Shown: in pieces, positions 1 through 13,416 of the stretch
How positions within the stretch are numbered: position 1 is the first letter of the stretch
Layout of the letters: every line of letters begins with the position of its first letter
Origin: Corydoras sp. C115
Lineage: Eukaryota; Chordata; Actinopteri; Siluriformes; Callichthyidae
DNA length: 64,000 nucleotides
Assembly: GCA_019802505.1 (NCBI GenBank)
Contig: JAFMOC010000395.1
Span: forward strand, 149,001-213,000
Reading direction: 5' to 3'
Program-made: the position numbers and the translations under genes
The notes under the pieces: generated by a model
Databases searched by the model: none
The model's input: the letters and a program-made list of their open reading frames with translations, nothing else
Told to the model about the DNA's origin: nothing

Positions 1-129
1 ACCAACACATTGCACCGGTCGAACCCTTAATGACATTTCAGCTGACAGCTTCCACTTGTGCCAGAAACCAATCTCTAGAACTTAATCTCATAAATTCTCT
101 TTTGGATCAAAGAAAATGTTTAAACACAC

Positions 130-3100
130 CTTCATGAGTTCTTCCAGACAGGACAAGTAAATCTTGAAGATGGCGCGGACACTCGGCGGTCCGATATACT
201 GCTTTATATCCGCTCTGTCCACAAAAGCCAGGTCTATCTTCTCCGTCACATTTGAGGTAGTGAGGATCACCACGTTAGGGTGGCTGCGTTTCAGCAACAT
301 GAGAATTTTATTCAAACTGAAGCCTTTCTATTCCCTCATTTCCCCCGTCGCTCTCACACACATTCTTACTTCTAACCGTTTGATCTGGTCCAGCTGAGTG
401 AGCACCGAATTGACCACGCGTATGGCGTCCGACGGCTCGGTTCCGGCCTGACAGGCGTTTCTGGCGGCTGTCAGACTTTCCACCTGCACAAAACCAACGA
501 GGCGGTTTAATGGCAAGATTCTACAGCAAGTAACTCATCATTAGGATTCCAATAATGACCATTAATGAGTTTAGAAACAGAAGGAACCCGTCATTACACG
601 TCTAATAAACAAGTGCAAACAGGTAACAGGTTGCTGTCAGAGGTTTAATGAACATAACCACAGGACTGACCGACCCGCTGTCAATCAAGAACATTCTGCG
701 TTTCGAAACAAACATAGGGTTAAGTTTACCTCATCAATTAGAACAAACACAAGAGCTTCTTTTTCATCGATCAGCTCTTGGATCTTCTGAAACATCTTGG
801 TCACAAGCTTTCCACTCTTCAAAAACACAGACATACTTGTCAACAGGTTTATTAATGCTATTAGTTCATTCATTCATTCATTCATTATCTCCCGCTTCAT
901 CCTCTATTAGGGTCGCGGGGGGGTTCCCCATGCCCATCCAGGGGAGAACGTTTCGGGCGCTGGGCAGATACACCCAGGACAGGGCGCCAATCCATCGCTG
1001 GGCACACACTCACTCACACAGACACACTCTTTATGGGGCAATTTGGAGAACTCAATTGACTTGATCCATGTTTTAGGACTGTGGGAGGAAACCGGAGAAC
1101 CCGGAGGAAACCCACGCGGACACGGGGAGAACATGGAAACTCCACCCAGATGGGGATTCGAACCGGGAATCCCTAGCGCTGAGAGGCGAACGTGCCAACC
1201 ACTAAGCCACCATGCCGCCCTTAATGCTATTAGTTACCAAATATAATTTCATTTTTATATAAGATAGAATTCAGAGAATCTTCAGCTGATTTTTGTCTTT
1301 GATTTTTGAATCTTCAGCTGATTTTTGTCTGGTGGACTATAAATGACAATAAGGTTTGTAAAAACTCCAGCACTTATAATATGTGGCACTTAAAAACTCC
1401 AGCACTTATAATATGTGGCACGTATAAAGTGACAATATCTGGTCATAAAGTTATCATTAAGTGCATATCAAGTCTACACTGTGATCGTAATAAATAAGAT
1501 ATACCTCTGAAAACCACTTGGAAAACAAACTATGGCTGTTGATTTCTACAAACTGTCCATATGAATATCTGTGGAAAGTAAAGAATATTAAAAGACTGTT
1601 AAACAGGCAGAGGAGATTCCATATTACAGCTCTAGTTTAGAACCTCACCTTCCTGTCAGTCTAATTGACAACTTCTGGGCCAGAGCTTTACACAGTGATG
1701 TCTTTCCCGTTCCCGGAGGTCCTGTAGGATTAAAGCAATCATAATGATGAACGAGGTCTGGTGCGCTACAGTACATCTTAAAACATTTTAGAAGTATATA
1801 TGTTAGTACTGTATGTGAACACCAGCACCAAGAAATATTTCTTGTGCATATTGTACTTGGCGGCGGCACGGTGGCTTAGTGCTTTAGCATGTTCTCCTCT
1901 CAGCACTAGGGATTCCCGGTTCGAATCCACATCTGGGTGGAGTTTCCATGTTCTCCCCGCGTCCGCGTGGGTTTCCTCCGGTTTCCTCCCACAGTCCAAA
2001 AACATGGATCAAGTCAATTGAATACTTAAAATTGCCCCATATAGAGTGTGTCTGTGTGAGTGAGTGTGTGCCCAGTGATAGATTGGCGTCCTGTCCTGAG
2101 TGTGTCTGCCCAGCGCCCAAAACGTTCTCCCCTGGATGGGCATGGGGAACCCCCCCCCCATAGTAGAGGATGAAGTGGGAGATAATTAATGAATGAATGA
2201 ATGAATTAGAAGTCAGGAAAACTTCCTGCGGCACGGTGGATTAGTGGTTTAGCATGTTCTCCTCTCAGCACTAGGGATTCCCGGTTCGAATCCACATCTG
2301 GGTGGAGTTTCCATGTTCTCCCCGTGTCCGCATGGGTTTCCTCCGGGTTCTCCGGTTTCCTCCCACAGTCCAAAAACATGGATCAAGTCAATTGAATTCT
2401 TAAAATTGCCCCATATAGAGTGTGTGTGTGAGTGAGTGTGTGCCCACGATAGATTGTCCTGGGTGTGTCTGCCCTGTCCTGTCCTGGGTGTATCTGCCCA
2501 GAGCCTGAAACGTTCTCCCCTGGATGGGCATGGGGAACCCCACCGCGACCCTAATAGAGGATAAAGCGGGAGATAATGAATGAATGAATGTACTTAGCAA
2601 AATAAAGATTTATCTTTATTATAATCTATAATAATAATTCTAACCTTGTTCTCCCTCACTAAATGTTATGAAGCAAGTACATTAGTTCTAGGTTAGTGGT
2701 TTTTCCAAACACTGCCAAATCTGCCAAACACTGTGACGTGTGAACATTTAAAGAATGTTATTCTCACCATGAAGCAGCACAACTCGATTCCAGGCAACCA
2801 GATTGCTGTCAACATTTTTGTCAGAAAAGAAAATTGCTGTCGAAACATAATCCAAAAGCTGGGGGGGAAAATGAGATGAGACGCAGTATAATGACAGGTA
2901 GTTGTTCCAATGTATTAACCCCCCCCCCCAACTCAAAATGACAGATTTCCCACCTGTGTTTTGATTCCTTCATCATAGACCAGACTCTCCCAGATACCAT
3001 GAAAGTCCACTGTAAGAGAATCACATTAGACAAACACTGCATGATATACAGTCCATTTATCTGCGGGTATGCATCAGGCTTATTTAATGATAATTTGCGG

Positions 3101-4809
3101 GGATTTGGGGGGTGGGGTGGAATGATTGGTTCCTAAAGTTGTCTGCAGAATGATGTTGTAAATGTGGCCGAATTACCTGCTGGCAAAAGCCAGTGATTGG
3201 CTGCAGAGAGCTCCTCCTCTTCCTCCAGGTTGAGGGTGCTGGGTCCATCATCGTTCAAGGAGAAGATGTGAATGCACAGTTGGTTTATCTTCAAATCAAG
3301 AGGCTGTGAAGCAAACAAAAGTCTCAAAATCCTATGATGTCAAGATAAGAGTACAGTAATTCAAAAGTCTAATTCTTGCAAGTCAGCAAACTACCGTATT
3401 TTCCGGACTATAAGGCGCACCTAAAAACCTCAAATTTTCCCAGAAATCGGACGTGCGCCTTATAATCCGGTGCGCCTTATACGTGTACTGAGTTCCAAAA
3501 TCTATAAAAGTATTGTTGTGCAACCAGGTGTTTTTTTTCTTTTCCACACATCGCCGCCTTGCTGATCTGTGACTCCATGCGCGCTCATCTCACAGAAAAG
3601 CCGAGTGAAGAAAATGAATTCAGAGCTCGCCGTCATTCCGGGAGGATTAAATAAAGAACTCCGACCGCTGGACATCGGCGTAAACGGGGCGTTTAAATTA
3701 AAGTCGCGGGCGGCGTGGGAGCGATGGATGATAGACGGCGAACACACGTTTACTAAAACTCGGGAGGCGGCGGCGGGGCGAGTTACGCCACCGTCTGTGA
3801 ATGGATTGTGGATGCCTTGGATAAGGTTTCTGCCGTGACCGTCGTCCGAGCTTTCGCGAAAGGCCGCCCGGAGACGAGACGGACTCGGACATCGATGAGA
3901 GGGAACACCGGAGTGCTCGATAGAGAACCAGCTTTTTAATTCAGACACAGAAGACGAGGACGCTGATGGATTTGTGGGAGAAGAGAGATTAAAATAATGT
4001 GTGTTTTATCAAGTAGTAGAACAAACTTCAATTATAAATCAGCGTTTTGCATCCTTTACTTTTCTTGTAGATCGTATGTTTTAGCGAGTGCCTTATAATA
4101 CGCTGCCGTACAGAATAAGTACCGTACAGAAACAGAGTCCCCAATTCAGACTGCGCCTTATAGTACGGTGCGCCTTATACGTGGCTCAAATACAGAAATA
4201 GACCCCGTAATTCAGACTGCACCTTATAATACGGTGCGCCTTATGGTCCGGAAAATACGGTACTATATTTGGAGGTGGTAGATTAGTAGGATGGGGGTTC
4301 CCCAAGTTTCCTGAAGTTAAGCCCTTGAGCAGGGTCCTTAACCCTCATTGCTCCAGCATCATGGCTGAGCCTGCACACTGTGTGGATAAAAGCGTCTGCA
4401 CAATGACATTATGGATTAAATGAGGTGTAAGGCTGTAAAAAGCGCTTATTTACTGCTGGTCCTTCGACGTCCACCACGGAAACCGACTCGACGTTTTTAG
4501 TGAGGAAGTCGTCATCGAACTCTGTCCACCTGTAAGCTCCCATCACGAGACTGTGCCGGTCAAGAAGAGCCAGGACGTGGGTCCTCACATCCGTCCGTCT
4601 CGCCGTGCTGCAGAATTCAGAATGGCACATGAGTGGATGTCTTAATAACCTGCTTACTTTTTCAAGAACAGCAATGATTTATACTAAATTATTGTTCTGC
4701 ACCTTTGGGACTTGACCTGAACCTCAACATGAACCTTTACAGGGTCGGAGAAACCGTTCTCACAAGGTGGATGCTGATCATGAGCGACTTCCATGTTTGC
4801 TCCATTCAT
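130..4809 (-). CDS. trip13: TRIP13 AAA+ ATPase, 5' ten coding exons (3' end outside window)
   Basis: Pachytene checkpoint protein 2 homologue: a hexameric AAA+ ATPase that remodels HORMA proteins (MAD2, HORMADs) in spindle-checkpoint silencing and meiosis. Exons on the minus strand, each with AG/GT borders: 4809-4703, 4607-4454, 3303-3177, 3009-2954, 2858-2768, 1721-1649, 1568-1505, 816-730, 483-377, 283-130. They join in frame to 340 codons; about 90 C-terminal residues of the usual ~430 lie beyond base 1. Walker A GPPGTGKT falls at residues 179-186 across exons 5/6, Walker B LIDE at 250-253, and the AAA segment VDRADIKQYIGPP is in exon 10. The start is ATG 4809 (a second in-frame ATG lies at 4794). 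A CTACAG acceptor directly upstream suggests a further non-coding exon nearer BRD9. Intron 2 holds a Tigger remnant; introns 5 and 8 hold SINEs. Confidence 0.95.
867..1220 (-). mobile_element. tRNA-derived SINE (family A), full length
   Basis: Family A: the tRNA-like head has box A TGGCTTAGTGG and box B GGTTCGAATCC, the core around TTTCCTCCCACAGTCC resembles V-SINEs, and the tail is (GAAT)n. This copy, in TRIP13 intron 8, has an exact 15-bp TSD TTAATGCTATTAGTT at 852-866 and 1221-1235. Confidence 0.9.
1860..2590 (+). mobile_element. SINE A dimer with a 25-bp linker
   Basis: Two head-to-tail family A copies (1860-2206 and 2228-2590) in TRIP13 intron 5 are separated by a short non-SINE linker. 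The outer flanks look like one imperfect TSD (TTGTACTTGGC / ATGTACTTAGC). The same linker joins two inverted copies at 31828-32521. Confidence 0.8.
3392..4262 (+). mobile_element. pogo/Tigger-like DNA transposon, internally deleted
   Basis: Terminal inverted repeats begin CCGTATTTTCCGGACTATAA and are flanked by TA. The plus strand around 3600-3800 encodes the C-terminal part of a DDE transposase (motifs AVIPGG, PLDIGVN, AWERWM, EGEHTFTKT-like) followed by an acidic DTEDEDADGF tail. The N-terminal DNA-binding part is absent, so it is non-autonomous. It lies in TRIP13 intron 2; a sister copy is at 53133-54016. Confidence 0.8.
4268..4420 (+). mobile_element. diverged tRNA-derived SINE (family B-like)
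   Basis: Contains the family B landmarks CCTTGAGCAGGGTCCTTAACC, CATTGCTCCAG and GGATAAAAGCGTCTG, but is too diverged to fix its ends. It sits between the Tigger element and TRIP13 exon 2. Confidence 0.5.
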
Positions 4810-5240
4810 CCTGTAGCAGATAGACAATATAAGAATCAGACACTTTTCACAAGCTTTTTATCTTCATTATTTGTCATGTACATCATTATGCCTTCCACTG
4901 TACTGCACTGAACAGACCCCTTTATTATCAGACTGTATCATATGAGCACTGACAAAGGATTAGAGGATGATGTACTCAAAGGTCTTTATTTACGTCTACA
5001 AGGTGGCACAATAGGGTAGAAGTGTTTAACCGAGCACACAGTAAAATAACGCAGTGTTTATAAATTTATAGCAGCTCTACTATGTTATTTAATTGTACCA
5101 GAACAACCCCACACTAACACACAACCAGCATCAGTGGGACATCATTGAATTTGAACTTGACTGGTCACCCCATCCACCACCTTTAAAATGCAACAGAATA
5201 GAAATTCGAAGGGTCGCGTCCTGAATGAGGGTCGATTAAC

Positions 5241-5941
5241 TATCCATCCATTATCTTCCATTTTATCCTCTATTAGGGTCGCAGGGGGGTTCCCCATGCC
5301 CATCCAGGGGAGAACATCTCGGGCGCTGGGCAGATAGACCCATGACAGGGCGCCAATCTATCGCTGGGCACACACTCACTCACACAGACACACTCTATAT
5401 GGGGCAATTTGGAGAACTCAATTGACTTAATCCATGTTTTTGGACTGTGGGAGGAAACCGGAGAACCAGAGGAAACCCACGCGGACACGGGGAGAACATG
5501 GAAACTCCACCCGGATGGGGATTCAAACCGGGAATCCCTAACACTGAGAGGAGAACATGCTAAACCACTAAGCCACCGTGCCGCCCGGTCGATTAACCAT
5601 CCATCCATTTATCCATCCATTATCTTCCGCTTTATCCTCTATTAGGGTCGCGGTGGGGTTCCCCATGCCCATCCAGAGAACTCTCGGGTCTCAGACGCTG
5701 GGCAGATACACCCAGGACAGGACGCCAATCTATCACTGGACTCACACAGACAAGCACACTCTATATGGGGCAATTTGTAGAACTCAATTGACTTGATCCA
5801 TGTTTTTGGACTGTGGGAGGAAACCGGAGAACCCGGAGGGAACCCACGCGGACACGGGGAGAACACGGAAACTCCACCCAGAACCGGGAATCCCTAGCGC
5901 TGAGAGGAGAACATGCCAACAACTAAGCCACCGTGCCGCGC
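5241..5941 (-). mobile_element. two tandem SINE A copies at one target site
   Basis: Copies 5241-5586 and 5598-5941, both inverted, lie between TRIP13 and BRD9. The target sequence GTCGATTAAC occurs three times: before the first, between the two, and after the second. This indicates reuse of one target site or tandem duplication of a TSD-plus-SINE unit. Confidence 0.88.
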
Positions 5942-5979
5942 GGTCGATTAACTAATTAACTAATTACAACAGTGGTGAC

Positions 5980-6395
5980 CTACCCCCCCGGTTTGTAAGC
6001 TAATACCCGGATTGGGACGCGGCCGAACGATTGTATACCTGCATTAACTTTAAGCTTGGAGCGGATCTCTGAACGGTTCGAATAGGCGACGGTGCCAGAA
6101 CAAAGAGTAACCGCAGAAAAGTACCAAACTAAAGCCGTGTTTACACGAACACGGTTCACAAAAAAGCTTTTCCTCACCTCCTCACCTCCTCAGCTAAACC
6201 CCGGCGTAACCCCGGCCCGAAATTCCCGCGCAGGCACTAACCCGGATGTACACCCCCCCCCCCGCGCGCAGGACGCCCCTCCCGGATCTGCGCTCGTTGT
6301 TGTTGTTGTTGTGAAGCTAACGGTCATCCGGACGCGTTTCAGTGCTTCACCGTCTTTATATTAAATTAAAATAAAATAAAATATAATATAATATA
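5980..6395. promoter_or_regulatory. putative bidirectional TRIP13/BRD9 promoter region
   Basis: GC- and CpG-rich sequence immediately 5' of the BRD9 start, including a C-run, GCGCGC stretches and CCGGAT/ATCCGG ETS-like motifs. On the minus strand GGAGGTGAGG donor-like sites near 6175-6192 could end a non-coding first exon of TRIP13. The head-to-head order matches human. Transcription starts are inferred. Confidence 0.5.
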
Positions 6396-6937
6396 ATGGG
6401 GAAGAAGCACAAGAAGTATAAGCCCGCGTGGAGGACAGTGGACGGCGGTGAGTTGAGTGAGCTGAGGTTAGCTGGAGCCGGAGGCTAACAGGCTCGCGAT
6501 CACATCAGATTAGTTTACAATGAACTCTTTAATATGATTTTTCATATAATAATATGTGAGATTTAACCTCAAAAAGACACCAAAACAACATTATAAGTCG
6601 ATTTTTTATGATTTAATATATGCAGCGTTTATTATGGCTGTTCATTCATTCTGTGTAATGTTTATTTTTATGTTTGGATCATGTTTTTTGAGTTAACAGA
6701 TGAGACAACCATTACATTTATATTTACGTTTACATTTGGTCATTTAATGGACGCTTTTATCCAAAGCGACTTACAAGGTGAGCACAGGGTTCATCACAAC
6801 ATCCCTGGAGCAATGAGGGTTAAGGGTCTCGCTCAAGGACCCACACTGGTAACTACAGTGGACCTGGGATTTGAACCCCCAACCTTCAGATTGATAACCA
6901 CTGAGCTACCACGCCCTACAACGGATTTGTGACAAAG

Positions 6938-6988
<51 letters not shown>

Positions 6989-9900
6989 GAGCGGCATGGT
7001 GGCTCAGTGGTTGGCATGTTCTCCTCTCAGCGCTAGGGATTCTCGGTTCAAATCCCAATCTGGGTGGAGTTTCCATGTTCTCCCCATGTCCGCGTGAGTT
7101 TCCTCCGAGTTCCCCGGTTTCCTCCCACAGTCCAAATTCATGGATCAAGTCAATTGAGTTCTCCAAATTGCCCCATATAGAGTGTGTCTATATTCTTTCT
7201 GGGTTCTTCATATAGAGTTCTCCCCTGGACGCGACCTAATATATAGGACAAAGCGGAAGATAATGAATGAATGACATTATATAATATGAGCAACTGTATC
7301 ATCTGAAGGGCAACATAGGACAAGGTAGCTCAGTGGTCAGGGTGTTGGGCTGTCAATCTGAAGGTTGGGGGTTCAAAGCCCATGTCCACTGAAGTTACCA
7401 ATGTGGGTCCTTGAGCAAGACCCTTAACCCTCATTGCTCCAGGGATGTTGTGATGAACCCTGTGCCTTGTAAATTGCTTTGGATAAAAGTGTCCAAATGG
7501 AATGTAAATGTAAATCTGCAGTTTTCCACCGGGATTAATAAAATATTCTGATTCTGATTAATATCTGCCAGGAAACTGAAAATCTAAAACAAAATTGCAA
7601 AATGAACATAAGGCTCAACGTGTAACTAAAAGCTTGCACTTTGCATTAGAGTCTTTTGGCGAAACAAGCTGGATAGTAAATAGCATTTACTTAAAGCACC
7701 CTAAATGTATCTTTAAACTCCCTAGACTATGAGGACCAGCCTCTGGATAAACCCCTGAAGTTGGTGCTGAAAGTTGGAGGCAGTGAGGTCACCGAACTCT
7801 CTGGCTCCGGCCACGACTCGAGCTACTATGACGACCGATCTGACCATGAGCGGGAGCGTCACAAAGAAAAGAAAAAGAAGAAAAAGAAAAAGTCGGAGAA
7901 GGAAAAGGACAAGCACGTGGACGACGAGGAGAGGAGAAGGAGAAAGGTTGGTGTAGCGTTTAAAGTGGATATGGGGTGTTAAAAGGCAGGAGAGGGAGCA
8001 AGGGAGGGGCAAAGTTAGGGAGGTGAGATTAAGGTGGTTTGGACGTGTGCGGAGGAGGAATGCTGAGGATGGGGCCACCCTGCAGGAGGAGCAGAGGAAG
8101 ACCAAAGCGGAGGTTTATGGGGAGGACATGCAGGTGATTGGGTGATGGAGGATACTCTGGACAGTGCAAGATGACGAATAATGCTCTGCTGCGTCGCCCC
8201 CTAATGGGAGTGAATGAAATGAAAACAAAGAAATATAGTTTATATTCCATGTCACTGTAACCTTTTTCACTTCAGGAGGAGAAGAAGAAGAAACGGGAAC
8301 GAGAGCAGCTGGAAAACACGGTCAACCCCCCAGTAGAGCCGTTCACTATATCCAAACCTGTAGAGGTAAAATAAAGTGCATTTCTTAAACTGTGAATCCG
8401 TGTGTGAGCGGTCTGATTGGTCCTGCCAATGAATCAGAATCAGAATATCTTTAGTGTCATTATACCAGGTATAAAGAAATTAAGGTGCCATACTTTTCGG
8501 TGTCACATACTTAAATTTACACAGATAAAGAGATTTAAAAGAGTACACTATAATTTACAATTTACAAAAAATTTTGAAAGAAAGAATTTATTTACATGAG
8601 TGTACAACCTGAGTGAATTTGTATTTATATATTGCACGTTCAAAAATTGCACGTTCAAGAGTGAATTTGACTGTAAAAAAATTTACAATGCACCATTTAG
8701 TGTTCGAACAGCGGTTGGGTAGAAGCTATTTCTGAGCCGGTTTGTTTTTGTTTTTATTGTTCTGTAACGTCTACCTGGCGGCACGGTGGCTTAGTGGTTA
8801 GCACGTTCGCCTCTCAGCGCTAGGGATTCCCGGTTCGAATCCCCATCTGGGTGGATTTCATGTTCTCCCCGTGTCCTGCGTGGGTTTCCTCCGGTTCTCC
8901 GGTTTTCCTCCCACAGTCCAAAAACATGGATCAAGTCAATTGAATTCTCAAAAATTGCCCCACATATATAGTGTGTCTGTGTGAGTGAGTGTGTGCCCAG
9001 CGATGGATTGGCGCCCTGTCCTGGGTCTTTCTGCCCAGCGCCCGAGACGTTCTCCCCTGGATGGGCATGGGGATCCCCACCGCGACCCTAATAGAGGATA
9101 AAGCGGGAGATAATGAATGAATGAATGAATGTAACGTCTACCTGATGGTAGCAGTTCTAGGAGACGGTGACCGGGGTGAGAATTGTCTGTAATAATTTTG
9201 TGAGCTCTCTGCAGACAACGAGAGCTGTGTAGATCCTCCAGGGTGGGTAGAGAGCATCCAATGATCTTCTCTGCAGACCTCACGATCCTCTGTAGTTCTT
9301 TTCTCTGTGCTGCAGTGCAGCTGGAGAACCACACACAGAGTCCGTGAGTGAGGATGCTCTCTATGGTGGAACGGTAGGACACCAGCAGTCTCTGGTTGAT
9401 GTTATTATTCCTGAGAGTCCTCAGGAAGTAGAGTCTCTGCTGTGTCTTCTTTGCCAGTTTTTTGCTGTTCACACCCCAGGTTAGGTCCTCCTTGATATTA
9501 ATACCCAGGAAGCGAAAGTTTGTGACTCTTTCTACACTACATTAGACTCTTTCTAATGGATGGCAGTAGAATAATTGTTGGGTAGAACATCAACGTTGCT
9601 TCATTGTGTCACTGCTGCAGGTGGTGGTGGTGGAGGAGAAAGAGAAAGAGAAAAGAGAAAGAAAAAGATAAAGAAAAAAGAGAAGGAAAAAAAGAGAAAG
9701 CGGGAGAAGATCGAGGCCGAACCTCCAGAGTTCCTTCCCAGCATAAAGATTGAACCGGAGAGCCAAGGTGACCGACCAGTCCGGGCCTGCCGCACCCAGC
9801 AAGGTATGAATCAGAATCAGAATATCTTTATTGTCATTATACCAGGTATAAGGAAATTAAGGTGCCATACTTTTCGGTAGGGGTGAGCTGCAATATTCGC

Positions 9901-12900
9901 TGATTCGACGATTCGACTATGAACCTCATAGTCGAATGTACCATTTTGACCACATGGGGGTGCCCATGGCTGCTGCTAAGCATTAGTTTTTACATGAAAT
10001 GTCTTTGTTTTCGTTATATATATAGCCTTTTGTCAAATAAAATCATCCTAATCATCCTAAAACTCATTGATCTGAGTGTTTTAGGTTTTTCCTTTTCCTT
10101 TCCTTTTTTTCTGCTTTGTCCAGAACGGGGATCCCATTTACGGTGCTCTAGAAAAACAAGTAAAATATTTAAAAAAATATTTTTTAAAAACCACACTTAT
10201 AGCGCCATCTTGTGGTGAAATTTTTAACTGATTCGACTATCAGTCGACTATAGGGAAAATCTGACGAATCAGATTCGACTATGAAAATCCTTAGTTGAAG
10301 ACACCCCTACTTTTCGGTGTCACACACTTAAATTTACACAGATAAAGAGATTTAAAAGAGAACACTATAATTTACAATTTACAAAAAAATTTTGAAAGAA
10401 AGAAAGAATTTATTTACGAGAGTGTATAAAATTTACAACCTGGGTGAATTTGTATTTACATATTGCACGTTTTTTATTGCACGTTTTTTATTGCACGTTC
10501 AAAAAGTGAATTATGACTGTAAAAAAAAATTACAATGCGCCATTTAGTGTGCGAACACTATGCAGTTATTAACTAGCTTTATTCTTAATGTTCTCTAAAG
10601 GATCATGTTTAGTGTGAGTAAATAATCAACAGCGACGTTCTCAACAGTTAAGAAACATGTTGTTGCAGGTCTAAAGAATAATCAGTATACCTGTAATGAG
10701 TCCTTAACATATTAATATTCACTTCAATTCTTTTTGCCCTGTAGAAAACGAGAGCACACCACGGCAGCAGCTACTTGAGCATTTCCTGCGCCTGCTGCAA
10801 AGGTCTGATTGCACGTCCTGTGAATCTCAAAATATAAAACAAAAAGTTTATCATGATTTATAGTGGATTTACATTTGCCTCTCAGCACTAGGGATTCCCG
10901 GTTCGAATCCCCATCTTGGTGGAGTGTCCATGTTCTCCCCGTGTCCGCGTGGGTTTCCTCCGGGTTCTTCGGTTTCCTCCCACAGTCCAAAAACATGGAA
11001 CAAGTCAATTGAGTTCTCCAAATTACCCCATATAGAGTGTGTCTGTGTGAGTGAGTGTGTGCCCAGCGATAGATTGGCGCCCTGTCCTGGGTGTATCTGC
11101 CCAGCGCCCGAAACGTTCTCCCCTGGATGGGCATGGGGGGTTGAACGCGCCGTTCCATCCCTTATCTGGGGGAGCTCGAGACAGCTCGGCCGTCCTTGAG
11201 CTTTATCCACTAGTTTTCATGAAATATAGGCCTTGGGCAATTGTCAGCCAGATTGCCCCATCGTTATTGAATGCGCTAATTCCCTTGAAAAACAAAGTAC
11301 TTACAAATGACAAATTTTAATCCCTTCACTACATTTCACTTTATCCAAAATGCTGCCTTTTCAGAAAAGACCCACATGGCTTCTTTGCCTTCCCTGTGAC
11401 CGACGCCATCGCACCAGGCTACTCCATGATCATCAAACACCCCATGGACTTCAGCACCATGAAGGAGAAGATCGACATGAACGAATACAAAACAGTGACC
11501 GAATTCAAGGTAAAAATTTGTTTGGCAAACCCCCTGAAACCACACACACCAACCCTAACGTGGTCAGCTGGGTCTGGAGGTCACCACACTGCCAACCGTA
11601 AGCCCTAATTAACCTTATACACAATCTCCAGATGAAGTCCACTAGCTTACTCGCAGCTCCACGTTACATCCACATCCACATCCACACTACCTACTAGGGG
11701 TGAGCTGCAATATTCGCTGATTTGACGATTCGATTCGGAGAACCGTAGTCGACTATGAACCTCATAGTCGAATGTACCATTTTGACCACATGGGGGCGCC
11801 CATGGCTGCTTCTAAGCATTAGTTTTTACATGAAATGTCTTTGTTTTCATTATATATATAGCCTTTTGTCAAATAAAACCATCCTAATTTCTAGAAAAGA
11901 AAAAGAAAAACCAAAAAAAAGGTTTTCTTTTGTTAGAAAAACAAGTAAAATATAAAAAAAATATATTTTTTAAAAACAACGCTTATAGCGCCATCTTGTG
12001 GTGAAATGTTAACTGATTCGACTATCAGTCGACTATAGGGAAAATCTGACGAATCAGATTCGACTATGAAAATCTTTAGTTGAAGACATCTCTACTACCT
12101 ACACTGTTTTATTTTAAGGGTCAGTACGGTTTGAATGATCACCGTGTTGCTCTCTGTGATATTTAGGCCGACTTCAAGTTGATGTGTGACAACGCCATGG
12201 TGTACAACAGACCGGAGACGTCTACTACAAAGCTGCAAAGAAGCTTCTTCACACGGGCTTCAAAATGATGAGCAAAGTAACACATACTGTCCATTCCACA
12301 CCTTATGAGTCTGTTCTTTGTCATCCATCACTATCCTCTTCTATCGTCATGGTTTTCTTCATTTTTCCTGTTTTCTTATGTAAACTTTCATTATAATGCT
12401 TATTTCACTGCTGCCTTTGTCCCCTTCTTGAGTGATGATCTATTATGGTTTGCTTTTTATAATTTTTTTGCTCCCACGTTTGATTTTTGGCCCCATGACA
12501 GAGCTTTTTCTACGAATAGATTCCGAGCCATCCTCTTTTTAAGTTCACCCCCATGGTCACGGCCCTCTCAGGCCTCACGATGGAGGAGTAAACGCGAGGC
12601 TGTGCGGCTCTGTTTCTGCTCTGTTCGCAGGAGCGGCTCTTAGCTCTGAAGCGCAGCATGTCTTTCATGCACGACATGGATTTTTCTCAGCAGGCTGCCA
12701 TTCTGGGCGACGAGGACGTAGCAGGAAAGGAACCGGTCCCCGAAGCCGTCCACTTCCACCCGGAGTCGGCCAAAAAATCCAAAAAGCAGCCGGTCAAGGA
12801 GCCAATAATAACGTAAGACCTCGTACAGTTATCAAACTTTGGAACCATGCGCATGTGATTTAAGGATTTACTGTGGAAGTGCAGCGCTATAGGACACTTA

Positions 12901-13337
12901 CCTGTCTGCTTGTCCCAGTGATCTCTTTGAGCCGGAGGGAAACGCATGCAGTCTGACGGACAGCACGGCCGAGGAGCACGTCCTGGCGCTGGTGGAGCAC
13001 GCCGCCGACGAGGCGCGGGATCGCATCAACCGCTACATGCCCAACTCCAAGGTACGGATCATAGTACTGTAGACTACAGTAACAAAGAAATCAGGTTTGA
13101 TTCTAAAGAATGATGATCACTGTGATTTCTGTGTCTGTTGCTTGAGCAGATGGGACACATCAAGAAGGAATCAGATGGATCTCTTATTTATTCTGTTGTT
13201 AATCAGGAACCAGACGCCGAAGGTACCCACTGATTTACACATGACAAGATTTTTACCCTCTGTATAGCCCCAAGGTGTCTTCAGTTCAAATAACATTTAA
13301 ATTCCACGAATTTAAACTTTCTCCTTAACATTTGAGG

Positions 13338-13416
<79 letters not shown>

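Noticed and set aside
3569..3838. Transposase ORF as a host gene
   Set aside because: It is a C-terminal transposase scrap between Tigger terminal repeats, with a second copy at 53576-53845. There is no sign of domestication.
8948..9472. A 174-codon minus-strand ORF as a gene
   Set aside because: Its first two thirds are a LINE reverse transcriptase C-terminus and the rest is SINE.
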